In this document: piece after piece, positions 16,983-26,671 of the stretch
Numbering within the stretch: the first letter of the stretch is position 1
Layout: the number at the start of each line of letters is the position of its first letter
Program-made: the position numbers and the translations under genes
Notes under the pieces: model-generated
Told to the model about the DNA's origin: nothing
Database searches by the model: none
Seen by the model: the letters and a program-made list of their open reading frames with translations, nothing else
DNA from: Clostridium sp. C2-6-12
GTDB taxonomy: Bacteria > Bacillota > Clostridia > Clostridiales > Clostridiaceae
Assembly: GCF_009928485.1 (NCBI RefSeq)
Contig: NZ_JAABNP010000025.1
Location: 1-64,000, forward strand
Direction: 5' to 3'
DNA length: 64,000 nt

Positions 16983-17013
16983 TCATATTCTTCTCACTGC
17001 ATTTGGAATATGA
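16983..17013. promoter_or_regulatory. Inverted repeat in the rny leader/promoter region
   Basis: TCATATTC (16983-16990) and GAATATGA (17006-17013) are perfect inverted copies 15 bases apart, 62 bp before the rny start. It could be an operator or a leader hairpin. Confidence 0.35.
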
Positions 17014-17150
17014 TAAACCAGTATTCCTTTTTATTCTATATTAAAAACAAAATTATGTCAAGTTTACTCATATCCTAGCTCAAGCCCATAAAATAAAGGG
17101 TTTTAATATAAAATAGTTCCTTTGAATATTGGTAAAAACAAGTCATATTA

Positions 17151-17855
17151 CTATTCTTTAATAAACTCATTTAATTTGCTTAATGCTTCATGAATTCCTC
17201 CAACTTCATCAATTAACCCACATTCAACCGCTTGTTTTCCAATAAGCATTGTTCCAACATCATTTAATAACTCGTCAGTTTGTAACATAAACTTCTCCAA
17301 GGTCTCCATTTTTATGTTTGATGTACGCACTATAAATTCATTTACTCGTTCCTGCATCTTCTTAAAATACTCAAAAGTTTGAGATACACCTATTACAAAT
17401 CCATTCATTCTTACTGGATGAACTATCATGGTTGCTGATGGAGTTATAAAAGAGTACTTTGCAGATGTAGCCAGTGGGACTCCAATTGAATGTCCCCCTC
17501 CAATAACTATTGATACTGTAGGCTTTGACATACTTCTAATCATTTCAGATATAGCAAGGCCTGCTTCAACATCTCCTCCTACAGTATTCAAAACTATAAG
17601 CAACCCTTTAACTTCATCATTTTGTTCTATGTCAATTAATTGTGGAATAACATGTTCATATTTTGTTGCCTTTGTTTGTGGTGGAAGTACTGAGTGTCCT
17701 TCAATTTGACCGATTATAGACAAAACTTGTATTCTTTTATTAGGATCAATTAAATTTGTATTTCCAAGTTCTTTAACATTTTGTATTCTATCTTTAGCTT
17801 CTGTTTTATTATTTTCATTTTCTGTATTTTCACTATTAAACATATTTTTGTACAT
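17151..17855 (-). CDS. tepA: ClpP-class protease, TepA family
   Basis: The 234-aa protein belongs to the ClpP/crotonase serine peptidase fold. The probable nucleophile is the serine of [13 protein letters not shown] (about residue 122) and the histidine is in IVHPVRMNG (about 146). Substrate-strand motifs [19 protein letters not shown] match the ClpP handle region. The first 40 residues are polar and likely disordered. Bacillus TepA was linked to protein export and small-protein turnover. As in Bacillus, it sits near the aspartate kinase and mlpA-ymxH, with rny next. It is a stand-alone gene with 100-bp gaps on its 5' side. Confidence 0.88.
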   Translation of the reverse strand: MYKNMFNSENTENENNKTEAKDRIQNVKELGNTNLIDPNKRIQVLSIIGQIEGHSVLPPQTKATKYEHVIPQLIDIEQNDEVKGLLIVLNTVGGDVEAGLAISEMIRSMSKPTVSIVIGGGHSIGVPLATSAKYSFITPSATMIVHPVRMNGFVIGVSQTFEYFKKMQERVNEFIVRTSNIKMETLEKFMLQTDELLNDVGTMLIGKQAVECGLIDEVGGIHEALSKLNEFIKE

Positions 17856-17955
17856 AAAAACTCCTCCTATACTAATTTATTTTGTACAAGAGGATTTTTT
17901 TTATTCATAATTTAAGATTTTAATTCTTAACTAAATATTCTATAACATGGTACCT

Positions 17956-19152
17956 TTATAACTTAAAAGTCTTATGTAAAACATTTATTGCTTCTTTTTC
18001 ATTTTTAGAATGAACTAAACACCATATAGTCATATGAGAATCTGCTGTTTGAAGTACTTCAATACAATTATCACTTAAAGCCTTTATAATCTTAGCCATA
18101 ACTCCTGGTATCCCCTTCATCTTTGATCCGATAACTGCAATTTTACTGCAATTTTCTATAAGATTATATTTTAATTTAGCGTTGTTTAGAATATTTACTA
18201 AAACATCCTTATCTTTTTGGTTTATGGTGAAAATTTGCTCCTTTGGAAATATATTTATCAAATCTAAACTTATTTTATTGGCTGCAAGTAAATCTAAAAC
18301 ATTTTTATATTTAGAATTACCTTCATTATCACAAGCTTTAATTGAAACTTGAACTCTATTTTTTTGACTTGTGATACCAGTCATTATTCTATCATTTTGT
18401 TTATCTCCAAAGTTGTTAATTAAAGTTCCTTTACAATCATTCATTGTATTTCTAATCAATATTGGAATATTTCCTTCCATTGCAATTTCTACTGCTCTTG
18501 GATGAATTACATTTGCTCCTTTATCAGCTAATTGGAAAACTTCATAGTAGCTTATTACATCTATTAAATTAGCATTTTCTACAACTCTTGGATCAGCTGT
18601 CATTATACCGTCTACATCCTTATATATCTCAATAGCTGAAGCCTTAAGTGCAACGCCTAAAATAGATGCACTAGTATCGCTTCCTCCTCTCCCAAGAGTA
18701 GTTAAATATCCATTTTCACTCATTCCTTGGAAACCAGTTATAACTGGTACTCTCCCTTGGGATATAAATTCTAATATTTTATTTGGCTTAACATCGATAC
18801 AAGAAGCATCTGTAAAATTACTATCTGTTATTATTCCCGCCTGTCCTCCAGTAAGAGGCATTGCATCAATTCCTGCATTATATAAGCAACTGCTCATAAC
18901 TACAGAACTTATGGTTTCTCCACAACACATTAATAAATCTTGAGCTAATTTATTTGAATTTTTAAATTTATCATCTATTAATGATAATAATGTATCTGTA
19001 GCATATGGTTCTCCTTTTCTCCCCATAGCTGACACTACTACTACAGGACTATATCCATCCTTGATAGCATTTTTAACCTTTTCAACTACTCTCTTTCTAT
19101 TTTCATCAGTGGATACTGAAGTTCCTCCAAATTTTTGTACAACTATTTTCAT
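17956..19152 (-). CDS. dapG: Aspartate kinase
   Basis: The 398-aa enzyme phosphorylates aspartate at the head of lysine, methionine, threonine and diaminopimelate synthesis. The kinase domain starts VVQKFGGTSVST (about 4-15) and includes GFQGMSENGYLTTLGRGGSDTSA (split around residue 150-165). Two C-terminal ACT domains (about 265-398) are the feedback sensor. The order mlpA-ymxH-dapG matches Bacillus, where DapG supplies dipicolinate and wall synthesis, so I use that symbol; lysC is an alternative. The Bacillus neighbours spoVFA, spoVFB, asd and dapA are missing here. AGGAGG precedes the ATG, 15 bp after ymxH. Confidence 0.93.
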   Translation of the reverse strand: MKIVVQKFGGTSVSTDENRKRVVEKVKNAIKDGYSPVVVVSAMGRKGEPYATDTLLSLIDDKFKNSNKLAQDLLMCCGETISSVVMSSCLYNAGIDAMPLTGGQAGIITDSNFTDASCIDVKPNKILEFISQGRVPVITGFQGMSENGYLTTLGRGGSDTSASILGVALKASAIEIYKDVDGIMTADPRVVENANLIDVISYYEVFQLADKGANVIHPRAVEIAMEGNIPILIRNTMNDCKGTLINNFGDKQNDRIMTGITSQKNRVQVSIKACDNEGNSKYKNVLDLLAANKISLDLINIFPKEQIFTINQKDKDVLVNILNNAKLKYNLIENCSKIAVIGSKMKGIPGVMAKIIKALSDNCIEVLQTADSHMTIWCLVHSKNEKEAINVLHKTFKL

Positions 19153-19167
19153 TTTGTTTCCTCCTAA

Positions 19168-19449
19168 TTATAGCCTTACTTTTTTAATTACTTCATCATC
19201 TGCATCTAATATAATAGTTTTAGCTCCAATTTTTTTTACGCATTCCCATGGAATTTCCAAAAAATCTTTGCTATTAAAAAGATTTAATCTGCCCCCACTT
19301 AAATTAATAATTAGATATTTGAAATTACCTTCTTCATCTATTATTAAATCATTATTTAATAGGTAATCATATTTTTCCCCATCATTAATATTTATAAGCT
19401 CATATCTCTCTATTTCACTTAAATACTTTATTTTACTTTCTTCAGCCAC
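19168..19449 (-). CDS. ymxH: YlmC/YmxH-family PRC-barrel protein
   Basis: This 93-aa protein is a small PRC-barrel of the YlmC/YmxH sporulation-associated family, with LSEIERYELININDGEKYDYL near the start and IPWECVKKIGAKTIILD later. The biochemical role is unknown. The start is GTG at 19449. Its ribosome site GGAGG lies in the right arm of a 10-bp hairpin (19456-19498), which may also terminate transcription coming from mlpA. It is followed after 15 bp by the aspartate kinase. Confidence 0.88.
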   Translation of the reverse strand: MAEESKIKYLSEIERYELININDGEKYDYLLNNDLIIDEEGNFKYLIINLSGGRLNLFNSKDFLEIPWECVKKIGAKTIILDADDEVIKKVRL

Positions 19450-19450
19450 A

Positions 19451-19498
19451 ACAAAAACCTCCTTTGGTACTCATAAAATAATATGAGAAAAGGAGGTT
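19451..19498 (-). promoter_or_regulatory. Hairpin sequestering the ymxH ribosome site
   Basis: AACCTCCTTT (minus strand 19498-19489) pairs perfectly with AAAGGAGGTT (19465-19456), with an inner CTCAT/ATGAG stem. TTTTTG follows. The right arm contains the Shine-Dalgarno of ymxH, so folding would both block translation and resemble a terminator. Confidence 0.65.
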
Positions 19499-19514
19499 TA
19501 TTATTACATTATTT

Positions 19515-20825
19515 TTATAATTCAATCATAGTATTGTGTTTTGAATTATCGTAAGCCTTTGTATTTTTTAGAATTATAGAGTTTAATTTATCATACTCTA
19601 CTTCCTGACCAACATAAGCTGTATTTAGAACTCCCTTTTTAAAGCATTTATCTAAAACATATTGAATACTTTCTTCATTTATCTCATCTATTTTCTTTAT
19701 TACTTCTTCTTGAATTTTTATCTGATTTCTAAATAAATATGTTTTTGCATTTGAAAACATTCTTGAACTAGTACTTTCCAGCCCCAAAATATAATTTGCC
19801 TTAATTTTTTCTTTATTTATTTCAAGTTGTTCTTTTGTAATTCCATTCTTACTAAATAGAGTTATTTCTTTATCTATAACCTCTAGTGCTTTTTCTCCAT
19901 AATTTCTATTTAAACCTGCATATATATTTAATGTCCCTATACCTTGAAAAGGCTGTAAATATGAAGCTATAGAATAACATAACCCTAACTCTTCTCTTAC
20001 TTTTTGGAATAGAATTGAAGATGCTCCTCCTCCAAATATATTATTAAGAAGCACTAGTGCATAATTTTTTTCATCTCCATATGGTAATCCTTCCAAACCT
20101 AAAGAAATATGTAATTGCTCAATTTCCTTTTTAGCATATGCAGAATCAATATGGAGTATTGTATCATTATATTCTGGTTTATATTGATTTTTACTTTCCC
20201 ATGAACCAAAATACTTATTAATTAAATCCTCTAATTCCTTGTCATCAAATTTTCCACAAACAGATATTACTGAATTATAAGGTGTGTATTTGTCATTAAT
20301 AAATTGCACTATTTTTTCTCTTGTAAATGATTTTACTAAAGGAATAGTTCCAAGTATAGGATATCCTAATTCACCTTCTCCAAAACACGCTTTAGAATGA
20401 ACATCATCTAACACATCTTCAGGAGAATCCTCACTCATATTAATTTCTTCAATTACTACACCTTTTTCCTTTTCTATTTCTTCCGGATCAAATTTCGAAT
20501 TTAAAATTATATCTGAAAGTACTTCTAAGGATAAATCTAAATGAGTGCTTAATGCTTTTACATAATAACAAGTAGCCTCTTTACTTGTAAAAGCATTAAT
20601 TTGACCACCTACATTTTCTATATCTTCCATTACTTTTTTTGCAGTTCTTTTATTTGTACCTTTAAAGAACATATGCTCAATAAAATGGGATATTCCATTT
20701 ACTTCTGAACTTTCATTTCTCGAACCATTTTGAACCATAACTCCAACACTGATTGAATTTAAATATTCAATTTTTTCTGTTACTATTCTTAGTCCATTTT
20801 TAAGGGTATATGTATTATACATCAT
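19515..20825 (-). CDS. mlpA: M16 family zinc peptidase (MlpA-like)
   Basis: The 436-aa protein is a single-unit pitrilysin-type metallopeptidase. The inverted zinc motif HxxEH is seen in FIEHMFFKGT with HFIEH (about 46-50), and the downstream glutamate lies in the EEINMSEDSPEDV region (about 123-135). The second, non-catalytic M16 half follows, with GGGASSILFQKVREELGLCYS. Bacillus MlpA (YmxG) is the orthologue. GGAGGG precedes two adjacent ATG codons at 20825; either could start translation. It lies 44 bp after pnp and before ymxH, as in Bacillus. Confidence 0.94.
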   Translation of the reverse strand: MMYNTYTLKNGLRIVTEKIEYLNSISVGVMVQNGSRNESSEVNGISHFIEHMFFKGTNKRTAKKVMEDIENVGGQINAFTSKEATCYYVKALSTHLDLSLEVLSDIILNSKFDPEEIEKEKGVVIEEINMSEDSPEDVLDDVHSKACFGEGELGYPILGTIPLVKSFTREKIVQFINDKYTPYNSVISVCGKFDDKELEDLINKYFGSWESKNQYKPEYNDTILHIDSAYAKKEIEQLHISLGLEGLPYGDEKNYALVLLNNIFGGGASSILFQKVREELGLCYSIASYLQPFQGIGTLNIYAGLNRNYGEKALEVIDKEITLFSKNGITKEQLEINKEKIKANYILGLESTSSRMFSNAKTYLFRNQIKIQEEVIKKIDEINEESIQYVLDKCFKKGVLNTAYVGQEVEYDKLNSIILKNTKAYDNSKHNTMIEL

Positions 20826-20869
20826 TCTTTGCCCTCCTATTTAGAAAAAAAAAGGCAATTAATTGCCCT

Positions 20870-22975
20870 TTATTTATCTTCATTATTTTCTTGCTCAACT
20901 AGAGCGTCTTTTCTAGAAAGATTTATTCTGCCTTGGCTATCTATTTCTGTAACCTTAACTAGAATTTCATCTCCAATTGAAACTACGTCTTCTACTTTGT
21001 TTACTCTTTCCTTAGCTAATTTAGAAATATGAACTAATCCTTCTTTGCTAGGTAAAATTTCAACAAAAGCTCCAAATGTAGTTAATTTAGTAACTTTACC
21101 TAAATAAACTTCTCCCGCTTTAACTTCTTTAGTTAAACCTTCTATTATCTTTATAGCTTCATTCACACCTTCATGGTCTGTTGAACTTACAAATACTGTA
21201 CCGTCATCTTTTATATCTATCTTAACACCAGTATCTTGGATTATCTTGTTGATAACCTTACCGCCAGCTCCAATTACATCTCTAATCTTATCTGGGTTTA
21301 TGCTGATTATTTGAGTCTTTGGTGCATATAAAGAAACATCTTCTCTAGGTGTTGACATACATTCATTTATTTTATCAATTATAGTAAGTCTTGCTTTTCT
21401 TGCATCTTTAATAGCATTTTCTACTACATTGAAAGAAAATCCTTGAAGTTTTGTATCAACTTGAATTGATGTTATACCTTCAGTTGTTCCTGCCACCTTA
21501 AAGTCCATATCTCCAAAGAAATCTTCTATTCCTTGAATATCTGTAAGTACTGCTTCTTCTGATAAATCTTCAGATGTTATTAGTCCCATTGCTATACCAG
21601 CCGCTGGTCTCTTAATTGGTACACCTGCATCTAATAATGCTAATGTTGAACCACAAACAGATGCTTGTGATGTTGAACCATTTGAGCTTAATACTTCTGA
21701 AACTAGTCTTATTGTATATGGGAATTCTTCCTCTGAAGGAATTAATGGTTCAAGAGCTCTTTCAGCTAATGCTCCATGCCCAATTTCACGTCTTCCTGGT
21801 CCTCTTAATGGCTTTACTTCACCAACACTGTATCCTGGGAAGTTATAATGATGCATGTATCTCTTTGATTGCGCTTCATCTATTCCATCTAATATTTGAA
21901 TTTCACTAATTGATCCAAGTGTTGCAACAGTCATTACTTGAGTTAAACCTCTTGTAAATAATCCTGTTCCATGTGTTCTTGGTAATATACCAACTTCACA
22001 CCCTAGTGGTCTAACCTGATCAAATGCTCTTCCATCAGGTCTTCTCTTATCCACTAAAAGCATATGTCTTACAACTTTCTTTTGCATATTGTAAAGAACT
22101 TCTTTTATTTCCCCTGATTTTTCAGCATATTTTTCACCAAATTCTTCATTGACTTTTGCATTTACTTCATCTATAGCTGCATTTCTTTCATCTTTATCCA
22201 TGATATACATAGCTTCTTTAACCATATCATGTGCAAATTCTTTAATATCTTTTTCAAGTTCAGGATCTACAGAATATAATACTGGTTCATCCTTTTTCTT
22301 TCCAAATTTAGCTACTGCCTCTTCTTGGAATGCTATGATTTTTTGACATTCATCAAAACCATATTTAATTGCATCTATCATTGTGTCTTCTGGAATTTCA
22401 TTTCCACCAGCTTCAATCATCATTACTTTTTCTTTTGTTGCACATACTGTTAATTGAAGAATACTTTTTTCACGATCTTCAGTATTTGGATTTGTAACGA
22501 ATTTACCGTCGATAATTCCAACTTGAACAGCAGCTGCCGGAATTGTATATGGAATGCTTGAAAGACATAATGCAAGTGATGCTGCATTAATAGCTAGGAT
22601 TTCTGGTAAGTTGTCTTTTTCAACAGATACTACTGTATTTACTACTTGAACGTCATTTCTGTATCCCTTTGGAAATAGAGGTCTTAGAGTTCTATCAACA
22701 GCTCTTCCATTTAATATAGCTTTTTCTGATGGTCTTCCTTCTCTCTTAATAAATCCACCTGGAATTTTACCTACTGCATATAGCCTTTCTTCATATTCAA
22801 CGCTTAGAGGAAAGAAATCAATTCCTTCTCTTGGCTTTTCCGATGCATTAACATTAGTTAAAATCACTGTATCTCCATAGCTAGTAAATGTTGCTGCATT
22901 TGATAACATACCTACTTTTCCGAATTCAACTTTTAATTCTCTTCCAGCGATTTCAGTCGTTAGAACGTTATTCAT
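20870..22975 (-). CDS. pnp: Polynucleotide phosphorylase
   Basis: The 701-aa enzyme degrades RNA from the 3' end with phosphate and can add tails. Domains in order: first RNase PH (about 10-140), an alpha-helical linker (about 150-225), a second RNase PH (about 320-540) with [15 protein letters not shown] and [15 protein letters not shown], then KH with [17 protein letters not shown] (about 557-573) and S1 with [21 protein letters not shown] typical length and AAAGGAGG before the ATG support the model. It follows rpsO, as in many bacteria, but the gap of 308 bp carries four hairpin repeats. Confidence 0.98.
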   Translation of the reverse strand: MNNVLTTEIAGRELKVEFGKVGMLSNAATFTSYGDTVILTNVNASEKPREGIDFFPLSVEYEERLYAVGKIPGGFIKREGRPSEKAILNGRAVDRTLRPLFPKGYRNDVQVVNTVVSVEKDNLPEILAINAASLALCLSSIPYTIPAAAVQVGIIDGKFVTNPNTEDREKSILQLTVCATKEKVMMIEAGGNEIPEDTMIDAIKYGFDECQKIIAFQEEAVAKFGKKKDEPVLYSVDPELEKDIKEFAHDMVKEAMYIMDKDERNAAIDEVNAKVNEEFGEKYAEKSGEIKEVLYNMQKKVVRHMLLVDKRRPDGRAFDQVRPLGCEVGILPRTHGTGLFTRGLTQVMTVATLGSISEIQILDGIDEAQSKRYMHHYNFPGYSVGEVKPLRGPGRREIGHGALAERALEPLIPSEEEFPYTIRLVSEVLSSNGSTSQASVCGSTLALLDAGVPIKRPAAGIAMGLITSEDLSEEAVLTDIQGIEDFFGDMDFKVAGTTEGITSIQVDTKLQGFSFNVVENAIKDARKARLTIIDKINECMSTPREDVSLYAPKTQIISINPDKIRDVIGAGGKVINKIIQDTGVKIDIKDDGTVFVSSTDHEGVNEAIKIIEGLTKEVKAGEVYLGKVTKLTTFGAFVEILPSKEGLVHISKLAKERVNKVEDVVSIGDEILVKVTEIDSQGRINLSRKDALVEQENNEDK

Positions 22976-23042
22976 AATCTTGACCTCCTTTTAGGTTTAT
23001 TCTAAATTTATATACTTTAGAATCATATATATTAAACTTTAT

Positions 23043-23240
23043 TAAGTTCTCAATTGCAGAGAAATTCCGCATTGTAGAATAATTACTCTTTTTATATGTG
23101 AAAACTTCCTTATTTCAGAGAAGTCCGCTTTGCAGCATAGCTGCTTTTTCATATGTGATAAGTTCCTAATTGTGGCATAGCCACTCTTTTCATAGGGGAT
23201 AAGTTCCGTATTGTGGCATAGCCACTCTTTTCATATGGGC
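23043..23240. repeat. Four tandem degenerate hairpin repeats between rpsO and pnp
   Basis: Units of about 40 bp of the form AGTTCC-x4-TTG-hairpin-TCTTTTCATATG occur at about 23062-23100, 23120-23158, 23160-23200 and 23201-23240. The hairpin cores are GTAGAATAATTAC (23074), GCAGCATAGCTGC (23132), GTGGCATAGCCAC (23172) and GTGGCATAGCCAC (23213). The stems keep pairing despite base changes. A partial unit begins at 23043. A fifth copy is at 54101. Confidence 0.8.
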
Positions 23241-23258
23241 TTATCTTTTTAAAATAAT

Positions 23259-23278
23259 AGAGCGGAAAACTCCGCTCT
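23259..23278 (-). terminator. Terminator of rpsO
   Basis: AGAGCGGA (23259-23266) and TCCGCTCT (23271-23278) close an AAAC loop just past the rpsO stop; the minus-strand tail ATTATTTT is T-rich. Confidence 0.8.
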
Positions 23279-23283
23279 AAAAA

Positions 23284-23547
23284 TTATCTTCTTAATCCTA
23301 ATTCTTTGATTAAAGTTCTGTATCTTTCGATATCTTGATCACTTAGGTAGTTTAAAAGACCTCTTCTTTGACCTACCATCATTAATAAACCTCTTCTTGA
23401 GTGGTGATCTTTCTTGTGAACTTTTAAATGTTCAGTTAAAGCTTTGATTCTTTCAGTAAGTAATGCTATTTGAACTTCTGGTGAACCAGTATCTCCTTCA
23501 CTTCTTCCAAACTTTTTGATTAATTCTAATTTTGTTGCCTTATCCAT
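23284..23547 (-). CDS. rpsO: 30S ribosomal protein S15
   Basis: This 87-aa protein binds 16S rRNA early in assembly of the 30S platform. The sequence is classic S15: [20 protein letters not shown], then [19 protein letters not shown] and a LRR ending. CGGAGGTG precedes the ATG. It has its own sigma-A promoter, an 85-base leader with a long hairpin, and a terminator, so it can be expressed apart from ribF upstream and pnp downstream. Confidence 0.98.
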   Translation of the reverse strand: MDKATKLELIKKFGRSEGDTGSPEVQIALLTERIKALTEHLKVHKKDHHSRRGLLMMVGQRRGLLNYLSDQDIERYRTLIKELGLRR

Positions 23548-23582
23548 TATAAGTGCACCTCCGTGTATTATATTTATTATCC

Positions 23583-23627
23583 CCTAGTTCCAAGTAAAAA
23601 GATGGCACCTTAAAACTTAGAATTAGG
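23583..23627 (-). ncRNA. Candidate autoregulatory leader of rpsO
   Basis: In the 5' leader CCTAATTCTAAG (23627-23616) can pair with CTTGGAACTAGG (23594-23583) at 11 of 12 positions around a 21-base loop. S15 represses its own translation through leader RNA in several bacteria; the role here is inference. Confidence 0.5.
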
Positions 23628-23638
23628 TTCCCTGTGTT

Positions 23639-23667
23639 ATTATATCAAAAGTAACTATTATTGTAAA
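23639..23667 (-). promoter_or_regulatory. Sigma-A promoter of rpsO
   Basis: TTTACA (23667-23662) and a perfect TATAAT (23644-23639) are 17 bases apart on the minus strand, immediately after the ribF stop. Confidence 0.8.
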
Positions 23668-24603
23668 CTATATTCTTAAACTCGACATGTAATTCTCATT
23701 TTGAGCGAAAATCTTGTCTCTTTCCAGTTGACTTTTCAATTCTTCTACTCCATTAAATTTTTCCATGTCTCTAATTTTTTTTATAAAACTTACTTCTACT
23801 TTTTCTCCATATATTTCTCTATCAAAGTCCAAAATATATGTTTCTAATGTTACAATCTTACCATCTACTGTAGGATTGCTTCCTATAGAAGTAATACCTT
23901 TATATATATTATTATTCACCAGTACATTGGTATAATATACACCTTCTTTAGGCAGAATAAAATTTTCTTTATATTTTAAATTTGCTGTAGGAAAACCTAT
24001 AGTTCTTCCAATTTGTCTTCCATGAATAATTTCTCCGCTTATGGTATATGGCAGACTTAACATCTTAGAGGCCTCAAATACATCCCCTTCTTCCAAAGCT
24101 TTTCTTATTCTGGTACTGCTTACAATTTCATCTTTATATGTACACGGGCCCATAACATATAATTCATAGCCATACTCGTTTTGAAGACTTTTTAAAAGTT
24201 CAACATTTCCTAAATTTTTATATCCAAATTTATAATTGAATCCTACAACAAATCCTTTTATGTTATATTTAAAAACTAAAAATTCAATAAATTCTTTAGG
24301 TGACATTTTCATAAACTCAAGATTAAATTCCTGAAAACAAACAATATCAACCTTATGAGTTTTTAAAATTTCTACTTTTCTATCATTATCCATTAAAAGT
24401 TTTGGTACATTTCCCTTATCTATAAGAGTTTTAGGATGATTTTTAAATGTAAAAACAATGCTTCTCCCATTATTTTTCTTTGCAACTTCCACCACCTTAT
24501 ATATTAAGGAAAGATGTCCAATGTGAAGTCCATCAAAACTTCCAAGAGCTATATAATTATTAGAACTTTGAATATCCTCGAAATCTTTATTAATAATAAT
24601 CAT
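23668..24603 (-). CDS. ribF: Bifunctional riboflavin kinase / FAD synthetase
   Basis: The 311-aa enzyme makes FMN and then FAD from riboflavin. The N-terminal adenylyltransferase domain has GSFDGLHIGHLSLI (about 22-35) with the HIGH motif and SSTRIRKAL near 160; the C-terminal flavokinase (about 185-305) has GRTIGFPTANL and NPTVDGKIVTLETYIL. The length is normal. It makes FMN, the ligand that controls the rib operon 14 kb away. GGGAGTG precedes the ATG. It is next to truB, as in Bacillus (ribC), with a 95-bp gap. Confidence 0.97.
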   Translation of the reverse strand: MIIINKDFEDIQSSNNYIALGSFDGLHIGHLSLIYKVVEVAKKNNGRSIVFTFKNHPKTLIDKGNVPKLLMDNDRKVEILKTHKVDIVCFQEFNLEFMKMSPKEFIEFLVFKYNIKGFVVGFNYKFGYKNLGNVELLKSLQNEYGYELYVMGPCTYKDEIVSSTRIRKALEEGDVFEASKMLSLPYTISGEIIHGRQIGRTIGFPTANLKYKENFILPKEGVYYTNVLVNNNIYKGITSIGSNPTVDGKIVTLETYILDFDREIYGEKVEVSFIKKIRDMEKFNGVEELKSQLERDKIFAQNENYMSSLRI

Positions 24604-24698
24604 CTTTTCACTCCCATATTAAGGCATATTAATAACATTAGCCAATCTTATAAATACATTGGTGATTCCTAAATATAAAATAACCAAAACATATTAGC

Positions 24699-25697
24699 CT
24701 AAATTAACAACTTTTCAATTTTAAAACCATCTTCATATTGCTTTCCAAGTCCTATAAATACTTCTTCGCTATCATACACTCTATATAAAATACTTTTTTC
24801 TCTGCTTTCATTTGTAAGACGTTTATCAAAAACTTTAACTCCATTTACTAAAAGCTTAGTAAATGAACTATTTACTATGATTTTAGGATAAAACGAAAGA
24901 GCTTCTTCAATATTTATTATATAATCCTGTATATTTTCTTCAGTTAATTCTTCTATATTAACACTATTCTCTTGTTTAAAAACAGATGTTTCAGATCTGT
25001 TCAAACTAGCCATAGTTCCGCCAACATTAAGTTTTTCACCAATATCATAGCATAAACTTCTAATATAAGTTCCTTTAGAGCATTCAACCTTCATATATAC
25101 ATATGGCAGCTCAAATTTCAAATCAGATATATTAGATATATTAATCCGTCTAGCTTCTCTTTCTACTTCAATGCCTTGTCTAGCCAATTCATAAAGTCTA
25201 ACTCCATTTTTCTTAAGCGCTGAATGCATAGGTGGAATTTGATCGTATTCTCCAATAAAAGATAGTATAACTTTAGATACTTCCTCTTCTGCAAGATGCT
25301 TTGTCTCTTTAGTTTCTATCACTTCACCTTCTAAGTCATATGTAGTTGTCTTAGTTCCAAGTAACAATTTAACTTCATATACTTTTCTACTATCCATAAT
25401 ATAATCAATTATTTTGGTAGCTTTTCCAAGGCAAACCGGAAGAACACCTGTTGCTTCAGGATCTAAAGTTCCAGTATGTCCAACTTTCTTTTCATTGGCT
25501 AAAAACTTTATTTTTCTAACCACATCAAAAGAAGTCATTCCTTTATTTTTAAATACGTTTAGTACTCCATTTATATTTAACTTTTCTCTTTTAACAGATA
25601 AAGTTTTTGTTTTGTCATTAATTATTGAAGATTGTATTTCTTTTCTCATATGCGAAGTTTCAGTTCCCTTCTTCATATCTAAGGTTTTCATTTTCAT
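24699..25697 (-). CDS. truB: tRNA pseudouridine-55 synthase
   Basis: The 332-aa enzyme makes pseudouridine 55 in the T-loop of tRNAs. The catalytic motif KVGHTGTLDPEATGVLPVCL holds the aspartate near residue 80, and CSKGTYIRSLCYDIG marks the second core motif; a C-terminal TruB_C/PUA-like region follows. The start codon overlaps the nrnA stop as ATGA, which supports it. This leaves an unusual N-terminal extension of about 41 polar residues before NGVLNVFKNKGMTSFD, where family members usually begin. No Met lies at the family start. Confidence 0.95.
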   Translation of the reverse strand: MKMKTLDMKKGTETSHMRKEIQSSIINDKTKTLSVKREKLNINGVLNVFKNKGMTSFDVVRKIKFLANEKKVGHTGTLDPEATGVLPVCLGKATKIIDYIMDSRKVYEVKLLLGTKTTTYDLEGEVIETKETKHLAEEEVSKVILSFIGEYDQIPPMHSALKKNGVRLYELARQGIEVEREARRINISNISDLKFELPYVYMKVECSKGTYIRSLCYDIGEKLNVGGTMASLNRSETSVFKQENSVNIEELTEENIQDYIINIEEALSFYPKIIVNSSFTKLLVNGVKVFDKRLTNESREKSILYRVYDSEEVFIGLGKQYEDGFKIEKLLI

Positions 25698-26671
25698 ATA
25701 TTTAATTCTTCTTTAAGTAAATTTAACAACTTTTCTTTAGCTTCTATAATATTCATATCTTTAAGCATTACACCAGCAGCTTTTATATGTCCGCCGCCAC
25801 CATATACTTCGGCAACTTTTCTCACATCTATATCATTTTTAGATCTTAAGCTGCCTTTAACTCCATCTTTAACTTCTTTTAAAAGCATAGAAACCTCTAC
25901 TCCCTTTATTCCTAGTCCAACTGAAATTATATCTGAAGTATCTGTATTTACTAAATTAAAATCTTCTAGCATTCCTTGTGGTATTTGAAGGACTGCCACC
26001 TTGTTATTTAAAGCAAGTTCTATATTGGATAAAACACTTCCCATTAATTTTACTTTGTTAAAAGGTTTATTATCAAAAAGATTGCTATGAATTTTGCTGT
26101 TATCAATTCCAAGCTCTATAAGATTTGCTGATATCTCATGAGTCTTACTCGTAACATTTGAATGTCTAAAAGAACCTGTATCTGTTACAATTCCTGTATA
26201 AATCGCTCTGCCTATAGCCAGTTCTTCATTAGTTTTATCTTCGAACTTAATTCCAAGTTCTTTTACTAATAAATATACTATTTCACAAGTAGAAGCTGCA
26301 CTTATATCAACATAATTAATAAAGCCATAATTTTCATTTGAAATATGATGATCTATATTAATTATTTTACCATTATAACCACTTAAATCTGCAGATATTC
26401 TGTCAACATTTCCACAATCTAATACAACTACCAAATCAGTATTCAGCTTTGGTTCTGTTAAGTTCCCATCAACTTCATTAGATAAAGAAAGGAAAGAGAG
26501 GTTATCTGAAATAACATCTCTTGATATAATATATGAATCCTTCCCTAAATATCTTAGTGCATTAAGAAGTGCAAGTGAACTTCCTATAGCATCTCCATCT
26601 GGTGATGTATGAAACGATAACCCTATTCTTTTTGATTTTAAAATTTCCTCTTTAATTGCATGTAAACCCAT
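25694..26671 (-). CDS. nrnA: DHH-family oligoribonuclease / pAp phosphatase
   Basis: The 325-aa protein degrades short RNA (nanoRNA) to mononucleotides and dephosphorylates pAp. The DHH domain shows HTSPDGDAIGSSLAL (about 22-36), VVLDCGN and NIDHHISNENYG (about 107-118), binding two metals. The C-terminal DHHA1 domain ends with GGGGHIKAAG (about 292-301). It is in the infB-rbfA-nrnA-truB order typical of Firmicutes. The start forms TAATG with the rbfA stop, and its end overlaps truB by four bases, so it is translationally coupled at both sides. Confidence 0.95.
   Translation of the reverse strand: MGLHAIKEEILKSKRIGLSFHTSPDGDAIGSSLALLNALRYLGKDSYIISRDVISDNLSFLSLSNEVDGNLTEPKLNTDLVVVLDCGNVDRISADLSGYNGKIINIDHHISNENYGFINYVDISAASTCEIVYLLVKELGIKFEDKTNEELAIGRAIYTGIVTDTGSFRHSNVTSKTHEISANLIELGIDNSKIHSNLFDNKPFNKVKLMGSVLSNIELALNNKVAVLQIPQGMLEDFNLVNTDTSDIISVGLGIKGVEVSMLLKEVKDGVKGSLRSKNDIDVRKVAEVYGGGGHIKAAGVMLKDMNIIEAKEKLLNLLKEELNI

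Noticed and set aside
21616..21909. 97-codon plus-strand ORF within pnp
   Set aside because: It lies antisense to the conserved RNase PH core; the product is low-complexity Leu/His/Met.
23043..23240. Repeats between rpsO and pnp as a CRISPR array
   Set aside because: Units are adjoining, degenerate hairpin elements without unique spacers, and no cas genes are in the window.
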